In this document: piece by piece, positions 30,558 to 39,506 of the stretch | Layout of the letters: each line of letters starts with the position of its first letter | How positions within the stretch are numbered: position 1 is the first letter of the stretch | NCBI RefSeq assembly: GCF_900094945.1 | Contig: NZ_FMAQ01000010.1 | Span: 18,684 to 82,683 of the forward strand | Source of the DNA: Gilliamella bombicola | Lineage (GTDB): Bacteria; Pseudomonadota; Gammaproteobacteria; Enterobacterales; Orbaceae | Reading direction: 5' to 3' | Length of the DNA: 64,000 nt | The notes under the pieces: model-generated | What the model was told of the DNA's origin: nothing | Seen by the model: the letters and a program-made list of their open reading frames with translations, nothing else | Databases searched by the model: none | Position numbers and translations under genes: made by a program

Positions 30558-30814
30558 TTTACCTATTTTAATTTTATACATATAAAAGGTAATAAGTTGT
30601 AACGATTATTAGTAATAACTACCGTATAAAGTAATAATAATTGGCATGGTATTATAAAAAGTAGTATTGAAGCGACAGATGTAATTAAAAATATTTAAAA
30701 TAGCCGTATATTGAGATACTTGTTTGGTTTGTATCCATTCTTATTGTTTATATTGTGGTTTTATTTGAAAACGTCGAGTAAAATAACAAATTTTTAATTG
30801 ATGTCGAGGTTTTT

Positions 30815-31783
30815 TTGCATAATAGTTCAAGTCTAAATCGTTTTTCCATTGCCCCTATGCTTGATTGGACCGATAAGCATTGCCGCTATTTTCATAGAAT
30901 TTTAACTAAACAAACATTACTCTATACCGAAATGGTGACCACTGGCGCGATTTTATTTGGAAAAGGGGATTATTTAGCTTTCAATAATGAAGAGCATCCA
31001 GTCAGCTTACAACTAGGTGGTAGCGATCCTAAAGCATTAGCACAATGTTCAAAATTAGCACAAGAACGTGGTTATGACGAAATAAATTTAAATGTAGGTT
31101 GCCCATCCGATCGTGTACAAAATGGCATGTTTGGTGCTTGTTTAATGGGAAAAGCCGATTTAGTTGCAGACTGTGTTGCACAAATGCAAGATCAGGTTGA
31201 TATTCCCGTCACAGTAAAAACCCGAATTGGCATTGATAATTTCGATAGCTATGCATTTTTATGTCAATTTATTGAAAAAGTCATGCCCTATACTAATACA
31301 TTCATTGTGCATGCACGTAAAGCATGGTTATCAGGGTTAAGCCCAAAGGAAAACCGAGAAGTCCCTCCGCTCGATTATGAGCGTGTTTACCAACTTAAAC
31401 AAGATTATCCCGACTTAACTATCGCGATTAACGGTGGTATTAAAACCATTGACGAAATAAAGTACCATCTACAGTATGTTGATGGTGTAATGGTTGGGCG
31501 AGAAGCTTATCAAAACCCACTATTACTGACTCAAATAGATGCACAAATTTTTGGATTAAACTCTCCAACAATCGAACCTAAATCAGCAATTCGGGCACTT
31601 TATCCTTATATTGAACAGCAATTGACACAAGGTGTACAGCTAAATCATATCATGCGCCACACCTTAGGGTTATTTAATGGACGCAAAGGTGCAAGGCAAT
31701 GGAGACGTTATTTGAGCGAAAATTCCCACAAAAAAGGTGCGGGTGTTGACGTTGTTGAACAGGCTTTAACATTCATCAAGTAG
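30815..31783 (+). CDS. dusA: tRNA-dihydrouridine(20/20a) synthase DusA
   Basis: Flavin enzyme of 322 aa that reduces U20/U20a in the tRNA D-loop. It starts with [19 protein letters not shown], has [19 protein letters not shown] with the expected catalytic Cys96, and [20 protein letters not shown], a DusA signature. The best start is a TTG at 30815 after GAGGT (30806-30810); no in-frame ATG precedes the conserved N-terminus. The nearby ATG at 30801 is out of frame and stops after 11 codons. Confidence 0.92.
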   Translation: MHNSSSLNRFSIAPMLDWTDKHCRYFHRILTKQTLLYTEMVTTGAILFGKGDYLAFNNEEHPVSLQLGGSDPKALAQCSKLAQERGYDEINLNVGCPSDRVQNGMFGACLMGKADLVADCVAQMQDQVDIPVTVKTRIGIDNFDSYAFLCQFIEKVMPYTNTFIVHARKAWLSGLSPKENREVPPLDYERVYQLKQDYPDLTIAINGGIKTIDEIKYHLQYVDGVMVGREAYQNPLLLTQIDAQIFGLNSPTIEPKSAIRALYPYIEQQLTQGVQLNHIMRHTLGLFNGRKGARQWRRYLSENSHKKGAGVDVVEQALTFIK

Positions 31784-31887
31784 ATGACAAAAACTAGCGG
31801 TTATGATCGATAAATATTGATGATAATTGGACGCAACTAGTATATCGTTATATACTAATCCACATTTTTCATAATGGTTTTTATTCA

Positions 31888-33903
31888 GTGCGTTTAAATT
31901 CAAGTCAACAAAAAGCTGTCGAATATGTTTCAGGCCCTTGTCTTGTATTAGCTGGCGCAGGTTCAGGAAAGACTCGGGTTATCATCAACAAAATTGCTTA
32001 CCTAATTCGTGTTAAAGAGTATTTACCACGCCACATTATTGCCGTCACTTTTACCAACAAAGCCGCACGTGAAATGAAGGAACGTATTGCTCAATCGCTC
32101 AGCAAACAAGAAGCTAGAGGGCTAAAAATATCGACATTCCATACTTTAGGGTTAGATATTATCCGCAAAGAATATAAACACCTTGGTATTAAGTCGAACT
32201 TTTCATTATTTGACGATCATGACCAAACTGCACTATTAAAAGAGCTCACACAACAATGGTTAGATAATGACAAAGACCTTATCAACCAACTACGTGCCAC
32301 TATATCAAATTGGAAAAACGACATTATCGACTCAACCACTGCCATGGCAAGGGCGCAAACTAACAAAGAAAAGCTCTTTGCACACTGCTATCAACTTTAC
32401 GAAAAACAACTAAAATCGTGTAGTATTTTAGATTTTGATGATCTGATCTTACTACCTACGCTATTATTAAAAAACAACGAACAAGTCCGCGAAAAGTGGC
32501 AAAACAAAGTTCGTTACTTGCTAGTTGACGAATATCAAGACACTAACACTAGCCAATACGAATTTATCAAATTACTTGTTGGCAACCGGGCTAAATTCAC
32601 TGTGGTGGGCGATGATGATCAATCAATCTACTCTTGGCGAGGTGCACGTCCACAAAACTTAGTTTTTCTTAAACAGGACTTCCCAAATTTAGAAGTAATC
32701 AAACTCGAACAAAATTACCGATCATCGGGTCGTATTTTAAAAGTTGCCAACATCTTAATCGAAAATAATCCACATATATTTGAAAAAAAACTCTTTTCAG
32801 AGCTTGGCTATGGTGAAGTTATTAGAATCATCTCAGCCGATAGTGAAGAACACGAGGCCGAAAAAGTTATTAATGATCTTATTGGTCATCGTTTTACGAA
32901 TAATAGCCAATACGGAAAATATGCCATATTGTATCGTGGTAATCATCAAGCGCGTCTTATTGAAAAAATGCTAATGCAATACCGAATACCGTATCGAATA
33001 TCGGGCGGAACCTCGTTTTTTGCACGTGTTGAAATCAAAGACTTAATGGCTTATTTACGGTTATTAACTAACCCTGATGATGATAATGCGTTTATTCGCA
33101 TTATTAACACACCAAAACGAGAAATTGGCCCAGCAACCATTCAAAAATTAGGGGAGTGGGCAAATCACCGAGGTATTAGCCTATATCAGGCAAGTCATGA
33201 TATGGGGTTAACTCAACTACTATCTGGCAAACGCATGGAATCGCTACAGGTATTTATCCATTGGTTTGATACGCTTATTCAAAAATCACATCATGAACCG
33301 ATGGACGCGATTTATGAACTACTGCATGGTATCAATTATGAAAGCTGGATTTATGAAACATCCACATCCCCAGCATCAGGCCAAATGCGTATGCGCAATG
33401 TTGAACAGCTAGTTAGCTGGTTAAATGATATGTTAAAAGGCGATGATATTGACGAAGCTATGACACTTGAACAAGCTGTTGCCAGATTCACCTTACGAGA
33501 CATGCTAGAACGCAATGAAACCGAAGAAGAGCTCGATCAAGTTCAGCTTATGACACTGCATGCTTCGAAAGGGCTAGAGTTTCCTTATGTGTATTTGGTG
33601 GGCATGTCCGAAGGCTTATTACCCCACCAAAACAGTATTGATGAAGACAACATTGAAGAAGAGCGTCGCCTAGCCTATGTAGGCATTACTCGAGCTCAAC
33701 AAGAGCTCACATTTTCATTTAGCCGACAACGTAAACAATTTGGAGAGACAATACAAGTCGAACCAAGTCGATTCTTATTAGAACTGCCACAAGATGACTT
33801 GGCATGGCAAGAACAACGCAACGAACTATCTCCTGAAAAAAAAATGCAACAAGGACAAAGTCGCCTAGCCATGCTAAAAGCGCAAATTGCCAAGGCTAAA
33901 TAA
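31888..33903 (+). CDS. rep: ATP-dependent DNA helicase Rep
   Basis: Superfamily 1A 3'-5' helicase of 671 aa (E. coli Rep 673) that assists fork movement through protein blocks. The start is a GTG at 31888, giving [14 protein letters not shown], which matches Rep. Motifs: AGAGSGKT (22-29), [61 protein letters not shown] and [13 protein letters not shown]. It has no strong ribosome site and stands apart from its neighbours. Confidence 0.94.
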   Translation: MRLNSSQQKAVEYVSGPCLVLAGAGSGKTRVIINKIAYLIRVKEYLPRHIIAVTFTNKAAREMKERIAQSLSKQEARGLKISTFHTLGLDIIRKEYKHLGIKSNFSLFDDHDQTALLKELTQQWLDNDKDLINQLRATISNWKNDIIDSTTAMARAQTNKEKLFAHCYQLYEKQLKSCSILDFDDLILLPTLLLKNNEQVREKWQNKVRYLLVDEYQDTNTSQYEFIKLLVGNRAKFTVVGDDDQSIYSWRGARPQNLVFLKQDFPNLEVIKLEQNYRSSGRILKVANILIENNPHIFEKKLFSELGYGEVIRIISADSEEHEAEKVINDLIGHRFTNNSQYGKYAILYRGNHQARLIEKMLMQYRIPYRISGGTSFFARVEIKDLMAYLRLLTNPDDDNAFIRIINTPKREIGPATIQKLGEWANHRGISLYQASHDMGLTQLLSGKRMESLQVFIHWFDTLIQKSHHEPMDAIYELLHGINYESWIYETSTSPASGQMRMRNVEQLVSWLNDMLKGDDIDEAMTLEQAVARFTLRDMLERNETEEELDQVQLMTLHASKGLEFPYVYLVGMSEGLLPHQNSIDEDNIEEERRLAYVGITRAQQELTFSFSRQRKQFGETIQVEPSRFLLELPQDDLAWQEQRNELSPEKKMQQGQSRLAMLKAQIAKAK

Positions 33904-33940
33904 GCAAATATTAATCATGACAATGTAAGGAATACAAAAT

Positions 33941-34723
33941 ATGAAGTTAATGATAAGTGCCATATTAATATTAATCAGTTGCTTTGCGCATGCGATAGAC
34001 TTTAATTATCACTCTGACAACACGCAGTTTTATCTATTAATTAAACAAATTGAATCTCAAAAAACATTACCTAGATTAGATACAGCAAAAGGTAAAGCAA
34101 TCCTTAGCAAATTCACCGATCCCAAACTTATTGGAAATTTTTCAAACGATAAATTAGACGAACAATTGCAAATCACCAACTATATTAATTATATAGTAGA
34201 AATGTATTTAATCTTTTCGCCAAATAAATCAAACCAATTAACGAGCCAAGACCTAACCAATAACCTAAAAAAATTCCAAGCTGAAATCATTCTATTAAGT
34301 AATTTTAATATAAAATATTTTGCGGCAATATCACAGCAGGTTAACCAGTTTTATAAAGAACTTCCAGAAGCGGAGAAGGGTGGAGTTATAAAATATAGTA
34401 CAAAAATGATACAAGCAGAAATGTTAAAATACTATTATGGTGGATTTAAGTGGATGGAACTACCGGACTGTCTAACTGAACAATCCAAACTTAATATTAT
34501 CACCACTCTAGAACAATCGGCTGAAAATTATGCAAATGTGATAACTGAACAACAAAAGCTACAGATTATCGAAAAGGCTGAAACGCTAATAACCCAACAA
34601 CCGGCATTTGAAGCACAGTTATCACACATTATTGAAGTGATGAAAAAAAGCAAATGCGAAGAACTATGCCAAATAGCCAACAAAAAAATAAAGCAACCTG
34701 AAAAAATAGAGGAAAATAACTAA
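33941..34723 (+). CDS. Secreted protein of unknown function
   Basis: 260-aa protein with a signal peptide (cleavage near CFAHA, residue 18) and a mostly helical, charged mature part. Cys pairs occur near the C-terminus in KSKCEELC, and one further Cys lies in LPDCL. AAGGA precedes the ATG. I recognise no family. It lies just after rep and before the tRNA-Arg, at the edge of the accessory region. Likely periplasmic; it could form one or two disulfides. Confidence 0.65.
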   Translation: MKLMISAILILISCFAHAIDFNYHSDNTQFYLLIKQIESQKTLPRLDTAKGKAILSKFTDPKLIGNFSNDKLDEQLQITNYINYIVEMYLIFSPNKSNQLTSQDLTNNLKKFQAEIILLSNFNIKYFAAISQQVNQFYKELPEAEKGGVIKYSTKMIQAEMLKYYYGGFKWMELPDCLTEQSKLNIITTLEQSAENYANVITEQQKLQIIEKAETLITQQPAFEAQLSHIIEVMKKSKCEELCQIANKKIKQPEKIEENN

Positions 34724-34875
34724 AATCAAAAACGATTAACAAATAAAGCGCTATATATCAAATAGTCATCAAATCAAATTGCTTATAGGTCGTCTATATT
34801 CATGACCAAAACAAAAAATAAACACCTAGATTGGTGATATTTTGACAATCCAACGCAATAAACCATTAAAAATCA

Positions 34876-34903
34876 TTGACGGATAGAAATAGCTTTATAT
34901 AAT
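34876..34903 (+). promoter_or_regulatory. Sigma-70 promoter of tRNA-Arg
   Basis: TTGACG at 34876-34881, a 16-bp spacer, then TATAAT at 34898-34903. It is 31 bp before the mature tRNA start. Confidence 0.8.
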
Positions 34904-34934
34904 ACACAGCGTCTAACCAACAAATCCAATCCCA

Positions 34935-35011
34935 GTCTCCTTAGCTCAGCTGGATAGAGCAACGGCCTTCTAAGCCGTAGGTCACAGGTTCGAATCCTGT
35001 AGGGGACGCCA
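34935..35011 (+). tRNA. tRNA-Arg (anticodon TCT)
   Basis: 77-nt cloverleaf with encoded CCA. The acceptor arms GTCTCCT and AGGGGAC pair, with one T-G wobble. The D-arm is TAGCTCAGCTGGATAGAGCA, the anticodon loop CTTCTAA, and the T-arm holds GGTTCGAATCC. It reads AGA codons. In enterobacteria the equivalent gene (argU) is a frequent phage and island attachment site, and accessory DNA starts directly downstream here. Confidence 0.96.
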
Positions 35012-35447
35012 TTAAAATCAATAAGTTAAACCAATTTCTAATGTTTTATAAAATTTAACTGCTTAAGTTGGATTTTACAGATTAACTGTGCTTTAATTTT
35101 TATTCTGAATAGAATTCAAATTCATTATTATGAAAAGATATCAGATACATTTAAAAGTAGCCGTGTATTTTGCCAAAAATTAAAGATAATTGATAAACAG
35201 AATATTAGAGGATAGGAGACATGGCTGCAAATTGAGTTTTCTTATTACTTAACTGAATTAGAAGACAATATTGGGAATGGTTAATGACCATCTAAATACA
35301 ATAAAAATATCAATGTTCGACGACAGCATCTGATATAAAGAGTATTTGCTAAATGTTATTGAGAAGTATACTAAAAACAAATAATAAATGAGCTATCTAG
35401 AATGATTTGTTATAATTTAACTTTATAATAATAAAAAAGGAATAATA
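35012..35447. other. Gene-free stretch after tRNA-Arg
   Basis: 436 bp without a convincing ORF. Short open stretches (for example SYYLTELEDNIGNG near 35240) are cut by stop codons and may be decayed coding DNA, but no family could be named. No direct repeat of the tRNA 3' end was seen. Confidence 0.45.
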
Positions 35448-35879
35448 ATGTTAAAAAGGATAGTTGCATTTTTACTAATGGCATTTGCTTTGTCTGGATG
35501 TTCGCCTGAAGTTACAGAAGATATGCTAATTGGGAAATGGATATGTCATAACCAAGGGGTATACAATATAGGAAAAAATGCCAATGACGAAAGAAATTAT
35601 GAGATAAATGACATCCCCGTAAGATATGAAAAACATGAAGACAACTCAATGACGAAACAATCTTATAATTTAGTACCGGAAAAATTTTCATTTAAACGCT
35701 ATAGAAAAGAGCATCATAATCTAGATAAAAACATTGAGTATGAATATATATGGGAATATCAATATGTTTCAGATGATGAATTTAAATATGTACACACTTA
35801 TAGTTCTAGATATATTCAAACAAAAAAACCTAGCGAGCTAGATGTTTGGACAACAACATGTTTTAGGCAAAAAAATTAG
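35448..35879 (+). CDS. Small lipoprotein, paralogue 1
   Basis: 143-aa lipoprotein: lipobox LSGC with Cys18, then the motif VTEDMLIGKWICH. A Lys/Tyr-rich beta-type domain with a final Cys (TTTCFRQKN) follows. The gene at 37163 has the same plan: LSGC, then VSDEMFVGEWSCK, then a C-terminal Cys a few residues from the end (NCTRMK). The two Cys probably form a disulfide. AAAGGA precedes the ATG. The family was not recognised; outer-membrane or periplasmic by inference. Confidence 0.75.
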   Translation: MLKRIVAFLLMAFALSGCSPEVTEDMLIGKWICHNQGVYNIGKNANDERNYEINDIPVRYEKHEDNSMTKQSYNLVPEKFSFKRYRKEHHNLDKNIEYEYIWEYQYVSDDEFKYVHTYSSRYIQTKKPSELDVWTTTCFRQKN

Positions 35880-36137
35880 CGATCAAAATGGTAGCAATTG
35901 TTGAGATACCTATGCTTGTAAATAGCTAATTTATGCTTATATGATGAGAATTGATATAAGGTTCCATCAGTATGTGATAAGAACCTTGAATAAGGTAATT
36001 CAGTAAATAATGGATTTTGAGCTACGAGTATCAGACGAAAAGATTAGTTAAAAGAATGAAAAAATAGGGCATTATTAGATCGCATTGATTTAGATGCAGA
36101 ACCTGAAATCAAGTAGCCAGAAAAACCACCGTAATAA
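35880..36137. other. Gap with possible decayed coding DNA
   Basis: 258 bp. The frame ending near 36114 reads LDRIDLDAEPEIK and then stops, which looks like the tail of a lost gene; upstream it is interrupted. No product can be named. Confidence 0.3.
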
Positions 36138-36704
36138 TCAATTATTCTGGATAATTGTATTTGTTTTTTGCGTATAAACAGTGCAGTTATCTGGAATATC
36201 TTTATTTACAAATGACATTGCACCAATCACGACATTATTTCCTATTTTTATTTTTCCACCTAATATACAGACATTAGCGCCAATAGTAACATTATCCCCC
36301 AAAATAAAGCACGCCCCCTCATCTTTACTGCCTATAGTTGTATTTTGTCGTATGCTTAGGTTTTTACCTGCTCTTATGTTGTCATAAAAAACTATTGATG
36401 AATAATGCGTAATAGAGAATCCTACATCAATAAAAGTATTTTCTAATCCTATTTCTACAGCGTATCGCACTATTAAATATTTATTTATTTTGTACGCTAG
36501 CTTTCTTTGCTTTTTATTTCCATATTTTGCCATTTCACTAGCTAATCGCCACCACGCAATATATGTGTTTTCTTTTTCTATTAATTTTTTTAATAAATGT
36601 TTCCAGCTAAATTTTGATTTTTTTAAAAATTCAACGCGCCAACACTCTTTAAGAAAAGTCAAATCATGAGTCATTAAAAATTTAATTATATGTATATATT
36701 TCAT
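36138..36704 (-). CDS. Serine-acetyltransferase-like hexapeptide acyltransferase
   Basis: 188-aa protein with an N-terminal helical part (about 1-90) and a left-handed beta-helix of hexapeptide repeats from about 95 (IDVGFSITHYSSIVFY, SIRQNTTIGSK, ILGDNVTIGANVCILGG, KIGNNVVIGAMSFVNKDIPDN). The layout and the catalytic-type His in ITHYS resemble CysE/WcaB-type O-acetyltransferases. No cysteine or polysaccharide genes adjoin it, so the acceptor is unknown; a cell-surface sugar is plausible. It is 17 bp downstream of a small ORF on the same strand. Confidence 0.75.
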   Translation of the reverse strand: MKYIHIIKFLMTHDLTFLKECWRVEFLKKSKFSWKHLLKKLIEKENTYIAWWRLASEMAKYGNKKQRKLAYKINKYLIVRYAVEIGLENTFIDVGFSITHYSSIVFYDNIRAGKNLSIRQNTTIGSKDEGACFILGDNVTIGANVCILGGKIKIGNNVVIGAMSFVNKDIPDNCTVYTQKTNTIIQNN

Positions 36705-36721
36705 AGCGCCACTCGATTCAA

Positions 36722-36922
36722 TTAGATGATTGGAATATTAACAAACACACTATCAATCTTCAACTTACAATATTCAACAGCATCATGTAGCATCACAAAA
36801 TCAGCGATATCGTATAGTGTTTTCTGCGTTTGATAGAATACATAATTGTGCTCGTCGTCGCTGTTGATAATGTAGCACTCGCCTGATAGCTCAATTTCAA
36901 AATCTTCGGGCATCATACACAT
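36722..36922 (-). CDS. Small acidic protein of unknown function
   Basis: 66-aa ORF directly before the acetyltransferase on the same strand, rich in Asp/Glu and Tyr (EDFEIELSGECYIINSDDE). Three in-frame ATGs lie at 36922, 36916 and 36913; no strong ribosome site selects one. Its position and amino-acid make-up look coding, but I recognise no family. Confidence 0.5.
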   Translation of the reverse strand: MCMMPEDFEIELSGECYIINSDDEHNYVFYQTQKTLYDIADFVMLHDAVEYCKLKIDSVFVNIPII

Positions 36923-37162
36923 ATAAAACGAAAGTAAATTTATTTTGCATTATTTTATGTTGATTGCTTTTTGATGTGAAATTTTGGAGGGTGGGTCGTA
37001 AGATGTATAGCAATTATTAGAAAAGATAAAGCCGCTATTATGTTTAATTTATTTCGTTGAATGATTTTAAAAAAATATCTGTATGATTACTTGATGAGGA
37101 TTTTTCATTGCTATTAATTGATAAGTTTCATACTATTATCTAGATTTAATTAAGGAGATGGT

Positions 37163-37612
37163 ATGAAAAAAATATTTTTAGTTGCTTTTTTGGGAATAAT
37201 TTTATCTGGTTGTGGTGAAAAACGAGTATCGGATGAAATGTTTGTAGGCGAATGGAGTTGTAAAGTGACATTCTATAACTCTGATTGGAATGGCAATGGT
37301 TTTGAGGAATTTAAAAAAAAATATAATGATGAATATGTGTTAATGTCATTTAAATATGAGAATAATTCTTTATATTCTAAAAATCTAAAAACAGGACATT
37401 GGGACAAAGAAAGCCTTGTAGAAACTTATGATAATAAAACAAAACAAGAAGAAACGGATTACTTTTTTAGCAAAAAGACACGATCATTACAAAAAGAAAG
37501 CAATGATAAATTTATTTTGACTTATGAGCGAGAAACAATAACTAAAGATATCGAATATAGTTCATCGAATAATAAAATTAAAGAAGAGGCAAATTGCACC
37601 AGAATGAAATAA
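37163..37612 (+). CDS. Small lipoprotein, paralogue 2
   Basis: 149-aa lipoprotein with lipobox LSGC (Cys17) and the motif VSDEMFVGEWSCK, closely matching VTEDMLIGKWICH of the protein at 35448. The middle is rich in Lys, Glu and Asn, and one Cys lies four residues from the end. AAGGAGATGG precedes the ATG. A strong terminator follows at once, so it is a one-gene transcript. Function unknown; the repeated lipoprotein plan in one island suggests duplication of a surface or immunity-type factor. Confidence 0.75.
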   Translation: MKKIFLVAFLGIILSGCGEKRVSDEMFVGEWSCKVTFYNSDWNGNGFEEFKKKYNDEYVLMSFKYENNSLYSKNLKTGHWDKESLVETYDNKTKQEETDYFFSKKTRSLQKESNDKFILTYERETITKDIEYSSSNNKIKEEANCTRMK

Positions 37613-37618
37613 CAGTTA

Positions 37619-37647
37619 TAGACAAACCCTTTAAGAGGGTTTGTCTA
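37619..37647 (+). terminator. Terminator of lipoprotein paralogue 2
   Basis: Perfect 12-bp stem TAGACAAACCCT (37619-37630) and its complement (37636-37647), loop TTAAG. It starts 7 bp after the stop codon. Confidence 0.8.
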
Positions 37648-37659
37648 TAATATATTTAA

Positions 37660-37750
37660 TATTTTTGTAAGTTAAATAAACATTCTATTTTTATTGGAAC
37701 AGTGACCAATAATGTGATTTATTTCAGATTGCGTTTAACTTACAAAAATA
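37660..37750. repeat. MITE-like element with 17-bp terminal inverted repeats
   Basis: Perfect 17-bp inverted repeats at 37660-37676 (TATTTTTGTAAGTTAAA) and 37734-37750 enclose 57 bp of unrelated sequence; total 91 bp. TTAA occurs just outside both ends (37656-37659 and 37752-37755), which could be a target duplication. It has no coding capacity. It may be a small non-autonomous transposable element or a long RNA hairpin. The rest of the 409-bp gap (to 38021) holds no other feature that I can see. Confidence 0.6.
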
Positions 37751-38021
37751 ATTAAAAAGTTAGAAACAATTTGTCAAAATCATCAGACCCAAATTAAGGC
37801 TTTTAGCGTTAACAAAATGGTTGATAAATATTTAGTTTTAAGGTCATGAGTTATCAAAGATATTACCTTAAGGCAATTCTAAGCCATAGTTCACAAATTA
37901 GAGTTTTGTTGAGGATAAAATTAACATTAATCAAATCAACTTAATAAAAACTAAAATTCTTTCTTTAAATTGAAATATATATTATCCTTTGATTTCACTA
38001 TAAAAATAACGAGGGAAAATA

Positions 38022-38672
38022 ATGTATAAATTATTAAAATTATCCACTTTTATTATCTGTTCGCTATTAATCACATCGTGTGCACAAGATACTTCAACAA
38101 AACAAGCTGATAGCGCAAAAAAAAAGCAAGAAGAATATTTAGCAAAAGCTCGTTTTTATTCAGATGTTGAGCCAAAAGGTAAACAACCTAAGGCTAGGAT
38201 TACTGTAGTACAAGTGGGCTCAGATGATTTTACTGCAAGCAGATTAAGTGTATTTGACCTAACAAATACAAGCAAATTAGGATATTTCATGGCTTATCGA
38301 TTTGGTGATGAAACTTATGCGCCCATTGTTACCGACATTCATGGCGTACAGGTTTCGGATGAAAATGCAAAACCAATAAATCAGCTCAATATAGTGCCAG
38401 ATAAGCCGTTTATTTTTAATGTGGCTGTTTATAGATATAAAAAACAAGAACCGGGATGGTTCCATCGTGGTTACACTGAATTGGTTACATGTAAATGGAA
38501 TAACAAAAAAATAGTATTTATACCGAAAAAAGATACCGATTACTTGCTATCTATCGGCGCTAAGCCAACAGAGGATAAAAAGAAATTCTTTTGTATATTC
38601 AAATTACAAGAGTGGGATAAAAAGACAAAAGAATATAAAGAAACAGCGGTTATGCCGTTACCAGAAAAATAA
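38022..38672 (+). CDS. Lipoprotein of unknown function
   Basis: 216-aa predicted lipoprotein: signal peptide with lipobox ITSC and Cys20. A short Lys/Gln-rich linker is followed by a beta-rich domain with FDLTNTSKLGYFMAYRFGDE. Two Cys lie in LVTCKW and FFCIFK and could pair. GAGGGAAA precedes the ATG. No family was recognised. It is the third lipoprotein gene in this island but does not share the motif of the other two. Confidence 0.65.
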   Translation: MYKLLKLSTFIICSLLITSCAQDTSTKQADSAKKKQEEYLAKARFYSDVEPKGKQPKARITVVQVGSDDFTASRLSVFDLTNTSKLGYFMAYRFGDETYAPIVTDIHGVQVSDENAKPINQLNIVPDKPFIFNVAVYRYKKQEPGWFHRGYTELVTCKWNNKKIVFIPKKDTDYLLSIGAKPTEDKKKFFCIFKLQEWDKKTKEYKETAVMPLPEK

Positions 38673-38817
38673 TCGTTTCCAATCTTTTATAGAAAAAAAA
38701 ACAGCACGATATTTTTTTGCATTATGAATATATAGCACAAACTAAAAATAGTTGCTGATAGTAATAATGAAAAGAGAATATATAATGAATAAAAAATATT
38801 AATGGATGATAAATTAA

Positions 38818-39039
38818 ATGTACGAATGGGACTTAGTTAACATATTTTATTTTTTGCTTAGAGTTATCTTTGTTTATGCACCAATGCATTTCTGGTATTT
38901 TTATCTTTCCTTATTGATTGTAGGAATTATACTTGTAAAATCAAGTAAGAATAAGTTTTCTTATGGTTTAGGTATTTTTTCTATTATGTTTATTGTCTTT
39001 AGTTATGTATATTCAATCGTTTTTTGGATAAAACTATAA
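38818..39039 (+). CDS. Small membrane protein
   Basis: 73-aa ORF with about two or three hydrophobic segments (around 8-27, 28-40 and 48-70) and a KSSKNKFS loop. The codon use and the end-to-end hydrophobic pattern look coding. There is no strong ribosome site, and a five-codon ORF ends just before it. It follows the lipoprotein at 38022 by 145 bp. Function unknown. Confidence 0.5.
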   Translation: MYEWDLVNIFYFLLRVIFVYAPMHFWYFYLSLLIVGIILVKSSKNKFSYGLGIFSIMFIVFSYVYSIVFWIKL

Positions 39040-39084
39040 AAAAATAATTGCACATACATCGTTATTAGCAATAACCAATTAAAA

Positions 39085-39154
39085 ATCTGTCAGAAAAGAT
39101 ATTGATTTTATTTAGTTTTTTTTTGGTGGTTTTTAGTCAAAAATACCACCAAAA
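39085..39154 (+). repeat. Dispersed repeat, short copy C, with hairpin
   Basis: 39085-39125 matches the 3' end of copies A and B: the block CAGAAAAGATATTGATTTTA here corresponds to CAGGAAAGGTATTGATTTTA in A and CAGGAAAGTTATTGATTTTA in B. It runs into a 10-bp hairpin, TTTTGGTGGT (39121-39130) and ACCACCAAAA (39145-39154). It lies upstream of the lectin-like protein, whose downstream side carries copy B in the same orientation. Confidence 0.6.
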
Positions 39155-39319
39155 CCATACCCCAAAATACGTCAACACAAGCTTAAACTTATCCATTTAA
39201 CAAAAAAATTAGCACATTATTTTTCAATCGGCTATAATTTAGGCTCCCTTATAGCAAGGGAATGCTCATTAGTTGAGTGGTTAATTTTAAAAAAATAAAA
39301 TAAAACAAAAAGTTAATTG

Positions 39320-39505
39320 ACAGGATAATCGAAATGCGCTATCATAATCGGCATCTGGCATCTGGCATCTGGCATGCCAAATCTACGCCCTAAATCTTTT
39401 TCAATATCACCGTAGTCGAAATCAGACTCAATTCTTATTTTTATCACCAAAGTTATCGAACCTGACTTCATCGCTGAGGTCGAGGAACTTACTTTTCCTA
39501 GCTAA
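39320..39505 (-). pseudogene. Possible decayed coding remnant with a 9-bp tandem repeat
   Basis: On the minus strand one frame reads KFLDLSDEVRFDNFGDKNKN and then stops. The adjacent frame continues ESDFDYGDIEKDLGRRFG and runs through a tandem repeat (about three copies of CATCTGG-containing units, 39352-39377) to a stop near 39315. The acidic, ordered look suggests the end of a former gene broken by a frameshift. No family was recognised, and the call is weak. Confidence 0.25.
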
Positions 39506-39506
39506 T

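Noticed and set aside
34990..35447. Attachment-site duplicate of the tRNA-Arg 3' end
   Set aside because: No second copy of the GGTTCGAATCCTG stretch with matching flank was found downstream by eye.
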